Made by a program: the position numbers and the translations under genes. Source: Phlebotomus papatasi (Eukaryota; Arthropoda; Insecta; Diptera; Psychodidae). Taken from it: a DNA stretch of 64,000 nt. Where the stretch lies: the NCBI RefSeq assembly GCF_024763615.1, contig NC_077224.1:23901078-23965077 (forward strand), given 5' to 3'. The notes below the pieces were generated by a model, which worked only from the letters and a program-made list of their open reading frames with translations, was not told the DNA's origin and did not search any database. The stretch's first letter is position 1. Every line of letters starts with the position of its first letter. Shown piece by piece: positions 44,645 through 55,728 of the stretch.

Positions 44645-46340
44645 ACGGATTCACTTGTTCAGCTAGGCTACATCTTCGTAGATTCTTTTATTTAATTCAC
44701 AAGAAACAATGAATGTAACTATCACTTATTCGAAGTTACAGGGTCATCGCTCTAGTCGCATCTTTACTTGATTAGGGCTCACTGTAAGAATGTTGTTTAA
44801 AGTTTTAAGAGGAAAATGGGGAACTACAGGATCTTTTGGGTGTACTCTGGGAATAAAAGATGATAATTGGCCAGTTTGCCCATCGACTGGGTTAACACTT
44901 GTCAAATACGTCATACTTTTTGCAAAGTAATAAAGACAAATCCCAAAGTGAGCTTTTTTGTGCAGCTATGTCCCTGTTACGACAAATGAGTATTTTACAA
45001 TTTTGAAACATAGCATTGACCTTTTAGTTGAGTTTACTCAACTCACATTTGCATAAAAGTATAAACAAAAAAAGATGTATAACCCTGAAGCATCTTGGCT
45101 CTGTTTAGATGCTTTCGCTGAGCATGTGTTTGCTTTTTATTGACGATCTAATCGTGCGACAAGGCACTAAATATTTCAAATATCTTCTTTTCTCTTCTTC
45201 TTGTCTTGGGATTTTTCTTTGTGGGGGCCACTATCAAAATTGAATCACTATCACCAATCGCGTGATTACAAAATTTTTTGACACTCATTGAAGACAAAGT
45301 GAGTCAGTTTTTGGGGACAATTCAGTGATAACGCACGTCTTTTTTTATTAAAATTTGAAAAAAGAAAATAAAAGTGATCATCGAGCAGTATCTCTTGAAG
45401 ATTGTGAAGTTGAAGAGGGTGAAAATTGTGGAAAATTCTATGAAAATTTCTTGGTGAATCACAATTAGAATTTGTGCCAAGAAAATCTTTTATCCAATTC
45501 AGAGACTTTCTGTTCACGAGAGACATTTTCTTTAATAAAAGTGAAGGTCGAAGAAAGTGAAGAAAACTTTACGTGTTGAGCATTATGAAATTGTTGCAAT
45601 AGGAGTGGAAAATTATCATTTGTCGTAAGTTAATTTTTACAAGACATTGTAGCAAGAGACTTTTACTCTATAATCACGTTAAATTTCTTCTAATTGACAC
45701 GTGAATCGTTTGGAGATGTTTATCTCCTACGTAAATGAGTGTTTATGATTCTCCCGCATTTTGTGGAAAGAGAGTCATTTATTAAAAAAAATGTATCTTC
45801 TTGTTTATTTCAATAGATGCTTTAATTACATTCAACTGTAATATTCCTTGATAGTTTTACTTCATTTTCACTATATTTTTGCATTAGTTGAGAGAAATAT
45901 CGTGGACTTTAATCAGCTAATCTTTGCTCAATGTTTTTTTTTTCTTTACTATTTCTTTTCGCTCTTAGATGATAAGATGCAGAGACATAATACAATTAGA
46001 CTTGTTGTGATGCAAAAGGAGTCGTTGTTGTTGTTTTTTGCAGCACAACTGAAATGCAAATGCCATTTGTTGATGTATTAATAGCAAAATTTACAGTTGA
46101 CGGCAAAAGTCTGGAGACGATAAATCAAATAGTGTTAATGAGATGTTTGTTCTTCTTACGTTGTTGTTAGTTTAAAAGCTAGAAGTTTCTAGTTTAGTTA
46201 AATCCATGCAATTCGAAGAAGAATCTAAATCTTATCTATTTACTTTGATTTAGTTACACAACAAAATGTATACAATTATATTTACGTATCAGAACTTTGT
46301 TCTTTAAACGTCTTCACACATTATGAGAAATTTTCATGAA
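44645..46340. other. Intergenic or intron; possible alternative first exon
   Basis: Around 45270-45625 a purine-rich, slightly less AT-rich block contains initiator-like TTCAGTG motifs (45321) and ends near TTGTC/GTAAGT (45624). It could be an alternative leader exon of the plus-strand gene, but nothing confirms this. Confidence 0.25.
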
Positions 46341-47065
46341 AGTGGAACTTTTTGAAGTAACTCGATTCAAAATGTACACGTCAATTGTGTCAAAATGATG
46401 CATTTTGACGAAATTTTCTGCGAAATGGAGCATTTTGAAGTAAAGCGATTGTAAATGTGCACGTTATTTGTGTCAAAATGATGCATTTTGATGAAATTTT
46501 CTTCGAAATGGAGCATTTTGAAGTAAATCGCTTGAATAAGTGCACGTAAATGATGTCAAAATGGCTCATTTTGACGAAATTGTTATCAAAATAGAGCATT
46601 TTAAAGTAAATCGCTTAAATGTGTGTTCATCAATTATGTCAAAATTATCATCAAAATTGAGCATTTTGAATAAAATCGCTTAAACGTGTGCACGGAAATT
46701 GTTTCAAAATAGTCCATTTTCATGAAGCTTTCACCAAAATATATCATTTTGAAGTAAATCGCTTAAATATATGTACGTCTATTGTGTCAAAATGGATCTT
46801 TTTGATGAAATTTTTATCAAAATAGAGCACTTTGAAGTAAATGGCTTAAATGTGTGAACAAGAATTGTGTCAAAATGACGCATTTTGACGAAATTATCTT
46901 CAAAATGGAGCGTTTTGAATTTAAACGATTAAACCTGTGCACGACAATTGTTTCAAAATAGTCTATTTCCATGAGGTTTTCACCAAAATATATCATTTTG
47001 AAGTAAATCGCTTGAATATGTGCACGTCAATTGTGTCAAAATGAATCATTTTGACAGAATTGTTT
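46340..47065. repeat. Minisatellite of about 84-bp units, eight to nine copies
   Basis: The repeating order is TGTCAAAATGATGCATTTTGA, CGAAATTTTCTTC, AAAATGGAGCATTTTGAAGTAA, ATCGCTTGAATATGTGCACG. Units start at about 46388, 46471, 46553, 46634, 46703, 46785, 46868, 46951 and 47034 and differ by substitutions. Each unit carries its own CAAAATG/CATTTTG dyads. A decayed fragment sits near 47535-47595. Confidence 0.75.
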
Positions 47066-48649
47066 TACCCTGCATTCCTGACCAGAATGATTTTCTCAGC
47101 TGTCTTTTTGTGGACGAACAAGAAAATCCTAAGAAGGTTTAACGTTGAAATTTGTGTTAATAGGTCACAGTAGTTTTAGTTACACAAAATCTAGTAAATA
47201 CTATCAAAAAACCTTTTCGTCAAACTTTTCCATAATTTATCAGCAGCGTAATAACAAATTTTCGAAAAATTACTACCTCAAGCTTCTGGGCAGACACTGG
47301 GAAGTAATGCGGGAAAACTGCTAAAATATTGAAGCAAAATTGATCGATAAGCTTAATAGAGAGATATTTTGCCTTAAAGTTTCCTTTCAATAATTTAATT
47401 TTTTTGTCAAAATTATTTTGAATCACTATTTTAATATTTGGTGTTTATTTTTAAACCTTCAAAGCATATCAAGTCGATTTTATTTGCATTTGGAACACAA
47501 ATACAATTTTAGTATTAGGGCTTTCCACACATTGTGATAAAATTTCATCAAAATGAAACGTTTTGACACGGGTAAATTCAAAATGCTCTATTTTGACGAA
47601 GTTTTATCGTACTGTGCTGAAGTTATTAGTTACAAAAATCTTTTTATATAAAGTTTAAATAAAGTTTGTCTAGACAGAGTGTCTATTTATTTAAATCCTT
47701 ATAACTTTCTCTCCCGAAGTCAGGGGCATGACGTTTCTTATGCTTCCCATATGTTTCTAGCGAGCCGAAAAAACTTTTGAGATTATTAGCTGTTATCTGT
47801 CATTCTAGAATGAATTAGCAAAAAATTCAAATACAAAATAAAAGCCAATTTAATAACGAAGAGGCAACCGAAAATCCCAAATTGGCAACCTACGTAGTTT
47901 TGGAGATATCTCCTGAAATGTGTACGAAAACAGGAAAAAATTTACACTAAAACAGGTTGCATTTTTCAGAGCTAATGCCCCCCCCCCCCTGCCCGAAGTA
48001 TACCTTTAAGTGTTAATGTCTTTGAAAAAATTGAATTGATGAAAGTCCACTGCCGTCTTATCGTTGATAAGCAACTTCTGTACAAAATTACCTTTTCTAG
48101 TAAATTTATTTCTCTTGCTCGTGTATTATTACAATTTTCAGTATCAATAATGATGCTAGTCGAATGGAGAATGAAAAGAGGAAATCTTTTTCCTGGGGGT
48201 GAATTCTGAAATTCATGGCTTTGTCACGTGATAAATTCATAGTTTTTAGATCGTCTTTTGTGAGTATATCATGACCTTTCGATACAAAGTGTCATGTGAA
48301 ACAGTCACAGTATCCCAGAATTACATGATAATTTTTGTTAAGGGTCTTTTGAAACACTTAGATAAGACAATCTCAGATCAGTGAATTTATCACGCGAACA
48401 TTTTTTTTAGTATATGACTGTTTTCATGTGCATCTGCATTATCGACTTTTCTATTTATTAATTGCTGGCACGACTGTTTGCCTTCATGTTCCCATACCGC
48501 CATTGGGTCGTTCGTTATTATTATTAATCGTGTCGAGATATTTTATTTTCTATTACAATGCAATCATTACAATGTGCCTCGTGTTGGAGGAATTTACTGA
48601 TCGTATATTGCCCAGGAACGCCTTTTCTGTAGTGAATGAGCCCAAACAG
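47066..48649. other. Intergenic or intron, no gene recognised
   Basis: A diverged inverted repeat around 48198-48325 (GGTGAATTCTGAAATTCATG and its mirror near CCCAGAATTACATGA) may be an old relative of the GGGGAATTCTGTAA MITEs. No coding exon is supported. Confidence 0.4.
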
Positions 48650-49395
48650 AAGTAGATTTTGATTCTCCAATAGTGTCTTGGATAAAAGGCAAATGGAACT
48701 CTATTTGCACAAAAAGTTCCTGAAGTTTGAAGAATTCAAACTCAATTTCGAATTTTCATACTAATTTTTCGAACAAGGTGGGGAACATTTATCAAATACA
48801 GTAGACTCTCGCTTATCCGTGGACTCTTTTTCCGGGTGACATAAAAAAATCCGTGAGACAGTTGAATTTTAAAAATTTTGTTGACATATTTTCCCCGTTT
48901 TGGGTTTTTTTGTTAAAGCAAATGTGCTCTATCTACTGTTAATTCTTTCTCATTGTAACTTTTTTGGACAGTACGCATGTTTAGAGAGAATGTCGGATTC
49001 AGTCAGATCAGAATTCACTCCATAAATTTGCAATGTAAACAAAAAAATCGTTAGATTTCAAACAATTTGATGTGTATCACTCTCAAAATCCGTGTGACAT
49101 TTCGGTCCCGTTCCACGGATAAGCGAGAGTCTACTGTATCACACTAAAAAACTGGCAAAAGAGTTACTCAGTGATTATGGAGTGATTTTAAATACTGGGG
49201 CAAGAACAGTAAACGTCGTTGTTCTGTTTTTTTTCCTCACAACAATGTGAAGACCGTCACATTTTGACACTTGAGCACTTCGAAATTCGAACAGAATGTA
49301 CATCAGCCACCTTGCGGAATTATCAAAAAGTAAGAAAGTCTCTTTTTTGGATCTTCAAATAGATTTTCAAATTTTTCAAGATTTACTTCTGTACG
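48650..49395 (+). repeat. Dispersed repeat family R, copy interrupted by a pogo-like MITE
   Basis: It is collinear with 20225-20705 except for the insertion at 48799-49136. The host repeat resumes exactly (TCAAATA then TATCACACTAAAAAACTGGC), giving a clean TA target duplication. Confidence 0.75.
48799..49136. mobile_element. Pogo-like MITE, copy 5, nested in repeat R
   Basis: TIRs CAGTAGACTCTCGCTTATCC and GGATAAGCGAGAGTCTACTG, flanked by TA. The interior differs from copies 1-4, indicating a second subfamily. Confidence 0.85.
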
Positions 49396-49407
49396 GAAAG
49401 AGTGCTT

Positions 49408-49600
49408 CCTGCCGTGCTCCTGAAGTTTTCTGGGGCAGAGACAGTGCATTTTATTACGTTTTGTCACAGTGAAAATGTATTTTTCTGATATTCTGTTGCT
49501 TTGCACCGGCCGGGACTCGAACTCACTACTGTGAGAGCCGAGCAAGAGATCTCACCGCCCAAGACCTAACGGTCTTGCCTATTGCGCCACTGAGATCTCC
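49408..49600 (-). mobile_element. tRNA-derived SINE
   Basis: On the minus strand it starts GGAGATCTCAGTGGCGCAAT at 49600, with an A-box-like TGGCGCAATAGG and, about 60 bp on, a B-box-like GAGTTCGAGTCCC (49522-49510). The tRNA-like head is longer than a real tRNA and runs into an unrelated tail towards 49408. The polymerase III promoter architecture indicates a SINE rather than a functional tRNA. Confidence 0.65.
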
Positions 49601-49675
49601 AATGGGTCGTGAGAGGTACAGTAATCAATTCAAAGAAAAATCGATCCCGTAGGAGCACACGAGAACAGTCATGTA

Positions 49676-49840
49676 GGGGAAAGTGCCCATAGTTCGTACG
49701 ATCCCAAGCTTGGTAATGACTAAATTTTTTCCATGTTACTCAAAAAATGTGACTTATCGCACCCGTTTTTTTTTTGAAACTAGTGAAAAAAATAGAAATT
49801 ACGAAGCTTGGGATCGTACGAAGCATGGGCACTTTTCTCT
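49676..49840. mobile_element. 165-bp MITE with mirrored GTTCGTACGATCCCAAGCTT
   Basis: GGGGAAAGTGCCCATAGTTC at the left and CATGGGCACTTTTCTC at the right are inverted, as are the inner CGTACGATCCCAAGCTT and AAGCTTGGGATCGTACG. A partial relative lies near 35455-35495. Confidence 0.65.
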
Positions 49841-50694
49841 ACTAAAAAAAACGTTGAGGAGAAAGATATCCCCTTTTCATTTTTCTTTGAAATATAGCAC
49901 CATAACTCAAGATTTATAACGATAATTTCTTTCTATCGTTACTATTCTTCCGGTATTGACTGTAATCAACTTCAAGTGTCTAGCTCTATACTCTATAGCT
50001 TAGTGATACAGCAAAGATGGTTTTCCCGATCTTTGTGTTGAACTTTGCCATTGATAGCCAAATAGAGAACTTGCGTAAGCTTTAGTATTGAGAGGAGTTT
50101 GAGGAACCGGAATTGATCCAAAGAGCTCTTTGAGGCATTTACAAAAAAAAATTCATCGTATTCTTATTATGCAGTCCAATTGTCCATGAATAAATAATTA
50201 TGGCGATATAATGTCTTGTGCCTCAAGGCTGCAAATGCGGCTGCTAGTTGGGACTTTTGTTTGTCATGTGTCAAGGGAGAAAATTTACAAAGTGAGAGGT
50301 GAAGAATAAGAAGCAAATTTCTTTGTTGACATGAGAAGGTTTTTCCCCAAGACATTTTCAAAATACCGCTATTTAAATTGCTTTTCTCTTTATATCAATT
50401 TGATTATTGATTGGCATTACCGGTTGTTGAGGGAGGAAGTTTGAGAATAAATTGTTGTAATTATCTGAAATATGGATTGGTTAACGTGATCGGTATCTCT
50501 GTCAGGTGCGAAAAACGAATAATTGTCACGTTGAATTTGATAAAGTATATTTTTGTCTTTAATTTTCCTTATCTGTTGTTTGCGTTTAGCAATGCGAGAT
50601 AGAGCTGGCAGAGTGTGGCAATTAATTCAAAACTGCTTTTAAGTTTGTTAAATAAATGAACTACAAGCTAATAAATTTAAAGGAATTATAATTA
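49841..50694. other. Intergenic or intron, no gene recognised
   Basis: AT-rich with no domain-bearing frame or clear repeat. Confidence 0.45.
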
Positions 50695-52140
50695 GGGGAG
50701 GGTTTTGAAGCTTCGTACATATTTTAGTTGGCTTCGAACACTTCATATTTTTCCCGTATTCCTTTAATGAATATGACCTATGGCAATGTATGTTAATATG
50801 GGGTAAGTGTGCCAAATTTCGGCATAGTTGCAAGCAAGCACCAAAGTCTCAAATTTGAAATGTGATATTTTTAATACAAATTGAATATTTTTGTTACTTT
50901 TTTTTATAATGAGTGCTATTTGGAACTTTGTAGACTGTTTATCGTCTTTATTTTCTCTAAAAATCATTCTCAAATACATTTTAAAATGAATAAAAATGTA
51001 AACATAGCATTGGTGGCCTATTTCGGCTACCTTTATTCTCATAGTTCCTTGCCTTTCCGAAATTCTTTTAGTGTCTTTTTCAGATCATCTTGATCGTTGA
51101 AGAGACATTTTTTTGTTATTTTTTTGCACTGTATAATCTCTAGAACAGACCTGTGCTCGTTAAAAATCGTGTAATATCGGAAATTTTGTGTTGATAATTT
51201 TAATGGAAATTACAGATAGCCATTCTGGTAACACTAATCCCGCTTATTTACGGTGCCATGATGAATATATTTGCGCCAAAAGGACATAGTATAAAGAAAA
51301 ACTCACATAAAAAGAAATTGTCTTCTTGATATCTTTGTCAGAAGACGGATAGCTGTTCACTACACACCCTTTTACTTGAAACTTGCAGAAATACAAAGAA
51401 ATTAAATGCAAATATCACTTCAAATGGAAAGTTCTTAAATCGCGCGCAATTCAACTGTGAGAGAGAAATAGAGACACAAATAACTCACTTTACAAACGTC
51501 TGGCGGCGCTGCGGTTGCAAAAAGTCTCTGAAATTCAACAAAATATTTTCTTCTCGATTTTATCGTTATTAGCAGGTCGTGTCCCTTCTTGTAATATGTA
51601 CTTTTGCATTCTTTATTAACCCAAAATAGTGTTGTACAAAAGGGTTTTTCTCAAACTTATCCTCAATTTTGGGACAGCTCAAAAGAATATAAGTCTTCCA
51701 GCTAAAAAATTTCATCCCAATGTTTTTGTTGTAATATCGACAATTATTCACAATTAACCCAAATAACTGTATTCAACTAAACTATTAAAAGGATTTTCTT
51801 GTGAAAATGACTTAAGTCTAAGGAACTAAACAATTTTCACATTAAAAAAATCTATCATTTTCTCTACGTGAATTTTCGCGGCATTTCGAATAGTGCCAAC
51901 AGGCACCACCAAATTCACTTCGGCTTTTCTTTTAGCTCAGGCTTGCCCTAGAATAAGCTAAAACTCTTAGTTCATTCATGGAAATTTGAGAAATAAAATA
52001 TGTGGCCGAAATTACAAACTGGCCGGAATTTGATACACTTACCCTAGTTAGTCTTAAGTCACACATTTCCAGAGAAAATTAAGGGAATATGAATGAAGTT
52101 TTCGAAGCCAGAAGATGTACGAAGCCTGAAAGCCTTTCCC
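50695..52140. mobile_element. GGCTTCG-type TIR element hosting a nested insertion
   Basis: The left end GGGGAGGGTTTTGAAGCTTC and the right end GAAGCCTGAAAGCCTTTCCC are inverted and TA-flanked. A second TIR element occupies 50801-52044, so the outer element itself is only about 200 bp. Confidence 0.65.
50801..52044 (+). mobile_element. Non-autonomous TIR transposon, GGGTAAG family, copy B
   Basis: It starts GGGTAAGTGTGCCAAATTTC, with the same 100-bp subterminal sequence as copy A, and ends GGCCGGAATTTGATACACTTACCC. 1,244 bp. No transposase reading frame. Confidence 0.65.
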
Positions 52141-53610
52141 TATTGCAGTTAAATATTTTTGTTGGTCAAACAAACCAGTCGATGGATGGGTCATATGGAG
52201 GACAATTTCATTTGAATTTATATTTTTGTTCTTTCCTGAACTTGAAGTGAAAGAATTGTGAGTGTATTGTGGTGAAAATGATAATTTAAATTGACTCTCA
52301 ATTATCATATTTTGAAATTCAAAATTTTATTGAACAAAGACGTTTGGAAAAAGCCACAATCACAGGAGTTTATTGTATTGGGGGTTTTTCCGCTTGGATA
52401 TGATTTAATATTCAAAATTTCCATCTTCAGTCAACATCTCTGTACCCTCTGTACATAGAATTGAAGATGGAAAGCAATTCCGGTCATTGCTCAATTTTAT
52501 TATCAAAAGTGTGAAATAGAGACGACGACGGTGAATGAGAAATTGTCTTGTGCCACATCCTCTTATCGCTCAAAGTTGTTGATACTTCAATGAATATAAA
52601 ACGAATTGACAAACAGCAATATTTATAATTTTTCTTATTAACTTCACGCTTCTCGCAGAAACTCTCTTGATGGTTTTATTATTTTTCGTTTTTTTTTCTT
52701 CTCAAATGCTCTTACCACATTTTATCACATTGTGTTTATTTGTGTGTTTCCGTCTGGCATTTAAAGATATAACAGCAGTTGGAGGCTCGAATTTGAGGTT
52801 GTGTGATGTCACAGATCACACCCATTAGTCGAAGTTTCTTGGCAAATACATCCCAATACTCATTAAAAAGCAAGACAAAAAAAAGACTCTGAAGAAATGA
52901 TTAAAAAAAACTCCAAACAAGAGATGAAGACAAAGAAAAGATGTTAGCAAATGTGACTTTTTTCTCCTCTGCAGAAATTTGCAAAAATATAATCTCTAAA
53001 AAAACATTCTATTTTGGATGGGTAGGAAAGAATAAAATTGGGTATATAATGAAATGCAAAAGAGAGGGAAATTTTGTTTATGCTAAGCATCAAGGTTATT
53101 AGAGGTGATCCCCAAAAAAATTGAAGCTCTAAAAGAGAGGAAAAGAAAAAAAATAGCAGATTCGCTAAAAAGACTCATTCATGCATATCAGCTATTAATT
53201 ATCGTGTCATGATGATTCTAAAAATTGTTTTGTTGATACCGGCAAGTAAAGCTTCATAGATAAAAAATGTGCGAATTTATTTTTAAATTGAGCAAGGCAA
53301 TTATCGATAAAAATTATGGGAGTGCAAAGTGATTTTCAATTATCACAATATTCCAGAGGAGATTTCTTTCACAATATTCAAGGAGAAAATTTTAAGAATC
53401 TGGAGCAGTACCTACTGAAAAATAAAAACATCTCATGATTGGTTTAGAATCAATTAAAAGAAGGGGTGGAAAATCGTCCCAGCTTTGTGGAACGTAGGAA
53501 CTTGTGGCTTAGACGCTATACCACAAAAGTACTTTCGCATCATTTACCGCTTACCGGTTCATAACCGATTTATAGAACAGATTGACTCACTCAAAAGATC
53601 GCCTAAAATA
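52141..53610. other. Intergenic or intron, no gene recognised
   Basis: No reading frame with a recognisable domain. A-rich and T-rich tracts only. Confidence 0.45.
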
Positions 53611-54150
53611 GCTTAGGAATAATATAATTCAATTTCGGATGAAATGAGTTTTCGGTTGAGAACGGGTTCATTACTGGTTCAGAACCGGTAGATACCGGTT
53701 TAGAACTGATTGGAAACGATTAAGTTTTCTCGGAAATTCCAAGACCTTCCCAACGAGCCCAAATATGACACCATTCAATTGCGAAATACGTTATCTAGAG
53801 CCCTTTTAAGATTTGACCTTGAGAGACCGTTATTAGGAAGAATTCAACGGTACTTTCGTAAGATCCCCCAAAATAGTTTAGGAATAATAAAATTAAATTT
53901 CGGATAAAATGAATTTTCGGTTGAGAACGGGTTCATTACTGGTTCACAACCGGTAAATTACCGGTTTAGAACTGATTGGAATCGGTTTAGTTTTATCCGA
54001 AATTCCAAGACCTTTCCAACGAGCCCAAAAATGACACCATTTAATTGAGAAATGCGTTCTCTAGAGCCTTTTTAAGCTTTGACCTTCAAACGCTTATTAG
54101 GAAGAATTCAACGATATTTTCGTCTCAGAACGAAATTTCCGCTTGGGTAA
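53611..54150 (+). repeat. Tandem repeat, two units of about 269 bp
   Basis: The unit from TAGGAATAATA...TTTCGGAT...GAGAACGGGTTCATTACTGG through GCCC...TATTAGGAAGAATTCAACG occurs at 53611 and at 53880. Within each unit ACCGG/CCGGT dyads repeat. Single-unit relics occur near 11710-11790 and 16100-16170. Confidence 0.65.
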
Positions 54151-54734
54151 TCTCTAAAAAAACATGGTTTTAGAGGGGAAGGAGAGGGTGGGGGAAAAAT
54201 TAGGGCCATGTTAACGATCCTTGGATCGACTTATGGGGGTCTCCTCGAAGGTCCCAAGTTTCTATCTCTTACCGTTTGGCGTCTAGAGCTGGCAAAAGCC
54301 GGACGGACAGACAAACGCATTTCAGACGTAGTCGTCTGAAACGCGAAGATTTGTTGATAAAAGTGGTCTCCGGGGGATGAAATGTGGAAATTTTGAGGAA
54401 CAAAAATATCGAGAGATTATATGATATTGCTTTCTCTCTGGCGTTCGAGCAGTAAAATACATTTTATATGTACGGAATACTTTTATTCACTTCACGACTT
54501 TGAAAGGCTTCCCCGTATGAAATTGAAGTGTTTCTACCTCCATCTTGGAAACTCTTCAATAGTCTACTTCAAGGTTCTGAAACAATTCTGAATTTAAGGT
54601 TTCTCATCCTCGACGTATCAAATTCAATTAGGTTTTCCAAAATCTCTTAGGTTTTTTTTATAATTCAGCATTCCGGAACTTAAGAAGATCAGTACTTCCG
54701 AATTTCGGAATTTCAAATTTCACCTCTTTCAGGA
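54151..54734. other. Intergenic or intron, no gene recognised
   Basis: 54175-54330 continues a decayed downstream part of the tandem repeat family, with phrases shared with 16340-16450. No gene. Confidence 0.4.
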
Positions 54735-54737
54735 TTC

Positions 54738-54925
54738 CTTTGCTCCATCACGCGACAATGTTTCAAAATTGAAGCACAGCTAATGAGCTTTCTAACGGGC
54801 CCACACTTTATAAGTTCTGTTCACTAGAACCTGGGATATAAAGGATAATGTCAGGCAAAACAGAAATAAAAACATAAAAGTATTAACAAAAAAACATTGT
54901 CACGTGATGGAGCCAAAAAAAGGTC
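54738..54925. mobile_element. Small inverted-repeat element
   Basis: CCTTTGCTCCATCACGCGAC at the left and its mirror GTCACGTGATGGAGCCAAAAAAAGG near 54900 enclose about 130 bp. Confidence 0.45.
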
Positions 54926-55424
54926 AGATTCTTAATCAGGGGACTTGACTCTATCAAACGTACCATGTAAGATCTCCGTTAGCAAAACCTTGTTGCATAG
55001 TGTTATTGATTGTTGGAAAGATTTTGAGGATAAAACAATGTATTTTTAGGTTATGTTATTCCAACTTACCCAACTGATCTTTCATATAATTTTCCTCAAT
55101 GATTTTTAAAAAAAAAATATTTTCCTTGCTGTTATATTTCATAATAATTTATTAGAATTCGAAATTTTCAGTCATTAAGTTAAAACTCAGACAAAAAATA
55201 CACAGAAAAATATATTTTATAGGGTGAAAGGAAAACCTATTAACACTTTAAGAACTCGTGTTAGGCCCTATTGACACCCTCGTTTGGAATACGAAATTTG
55301 AACACTTATCCTTATCGAAAAACGTAAATTAATGCAAAAAAACGCCATATAAAATAAATTTCAACATTTTGACAAAAAAGTCAATAGGGGTTCCCTGTCG
55401 AAGATGTGTTCATTTGTCCCTAAA

Positions 55425-55728
55425 ATTGTTCGTAAATGTTTGTAAATTCCTACTGGAGACTTACGAAATGCTCGTAAATCGTATAACCCACTAAAAAGTT
55501 TGTACTTTTTTCACAAACATATATAGTTCATATATGATCACTTGACGAACATTTTTTGTACTTTTACAAACATTTGTTCGTAAATGTTCGTAAGTACACA
55601 AAAAATATACGTAAAATGTTGTCATTTGTTCGTAAATGTTTGTAAAATGGGTATAAAATGAGTTCTGTGATTTACGAGCATTTGGTAAGCCCCCAGTAGG
55701 AATTTACAAACTTTTACGAACAACTTTA
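55425..55728. mobile_element. Palindromic element with TTCGTAAATGTTTG repeats
   Basis: AATTGTTCGTAAATGTTTGT... at the left is mirrored by ...AAACTTTTACGAACAACTTT at the right, and inner TTCCTACTGG by CCAGTAGGAA. The GTTCGTAAATGTT motif repeats several times inside. Confidence 0.55.

Noticed and set aside
46340..47065. CRISPR-like array
   Set aside because: The units are continuous 84-bp tandem repeats with no conserved-repeat and unique-spacer alternation, in a eukaryotic context.
49500..49600. Functional tRNA gene
   Set aside because: The head is about 100 bp, the box spacing is too wide, the acceptor ends do not pair cleanly and it continues into a SINE-like tail.
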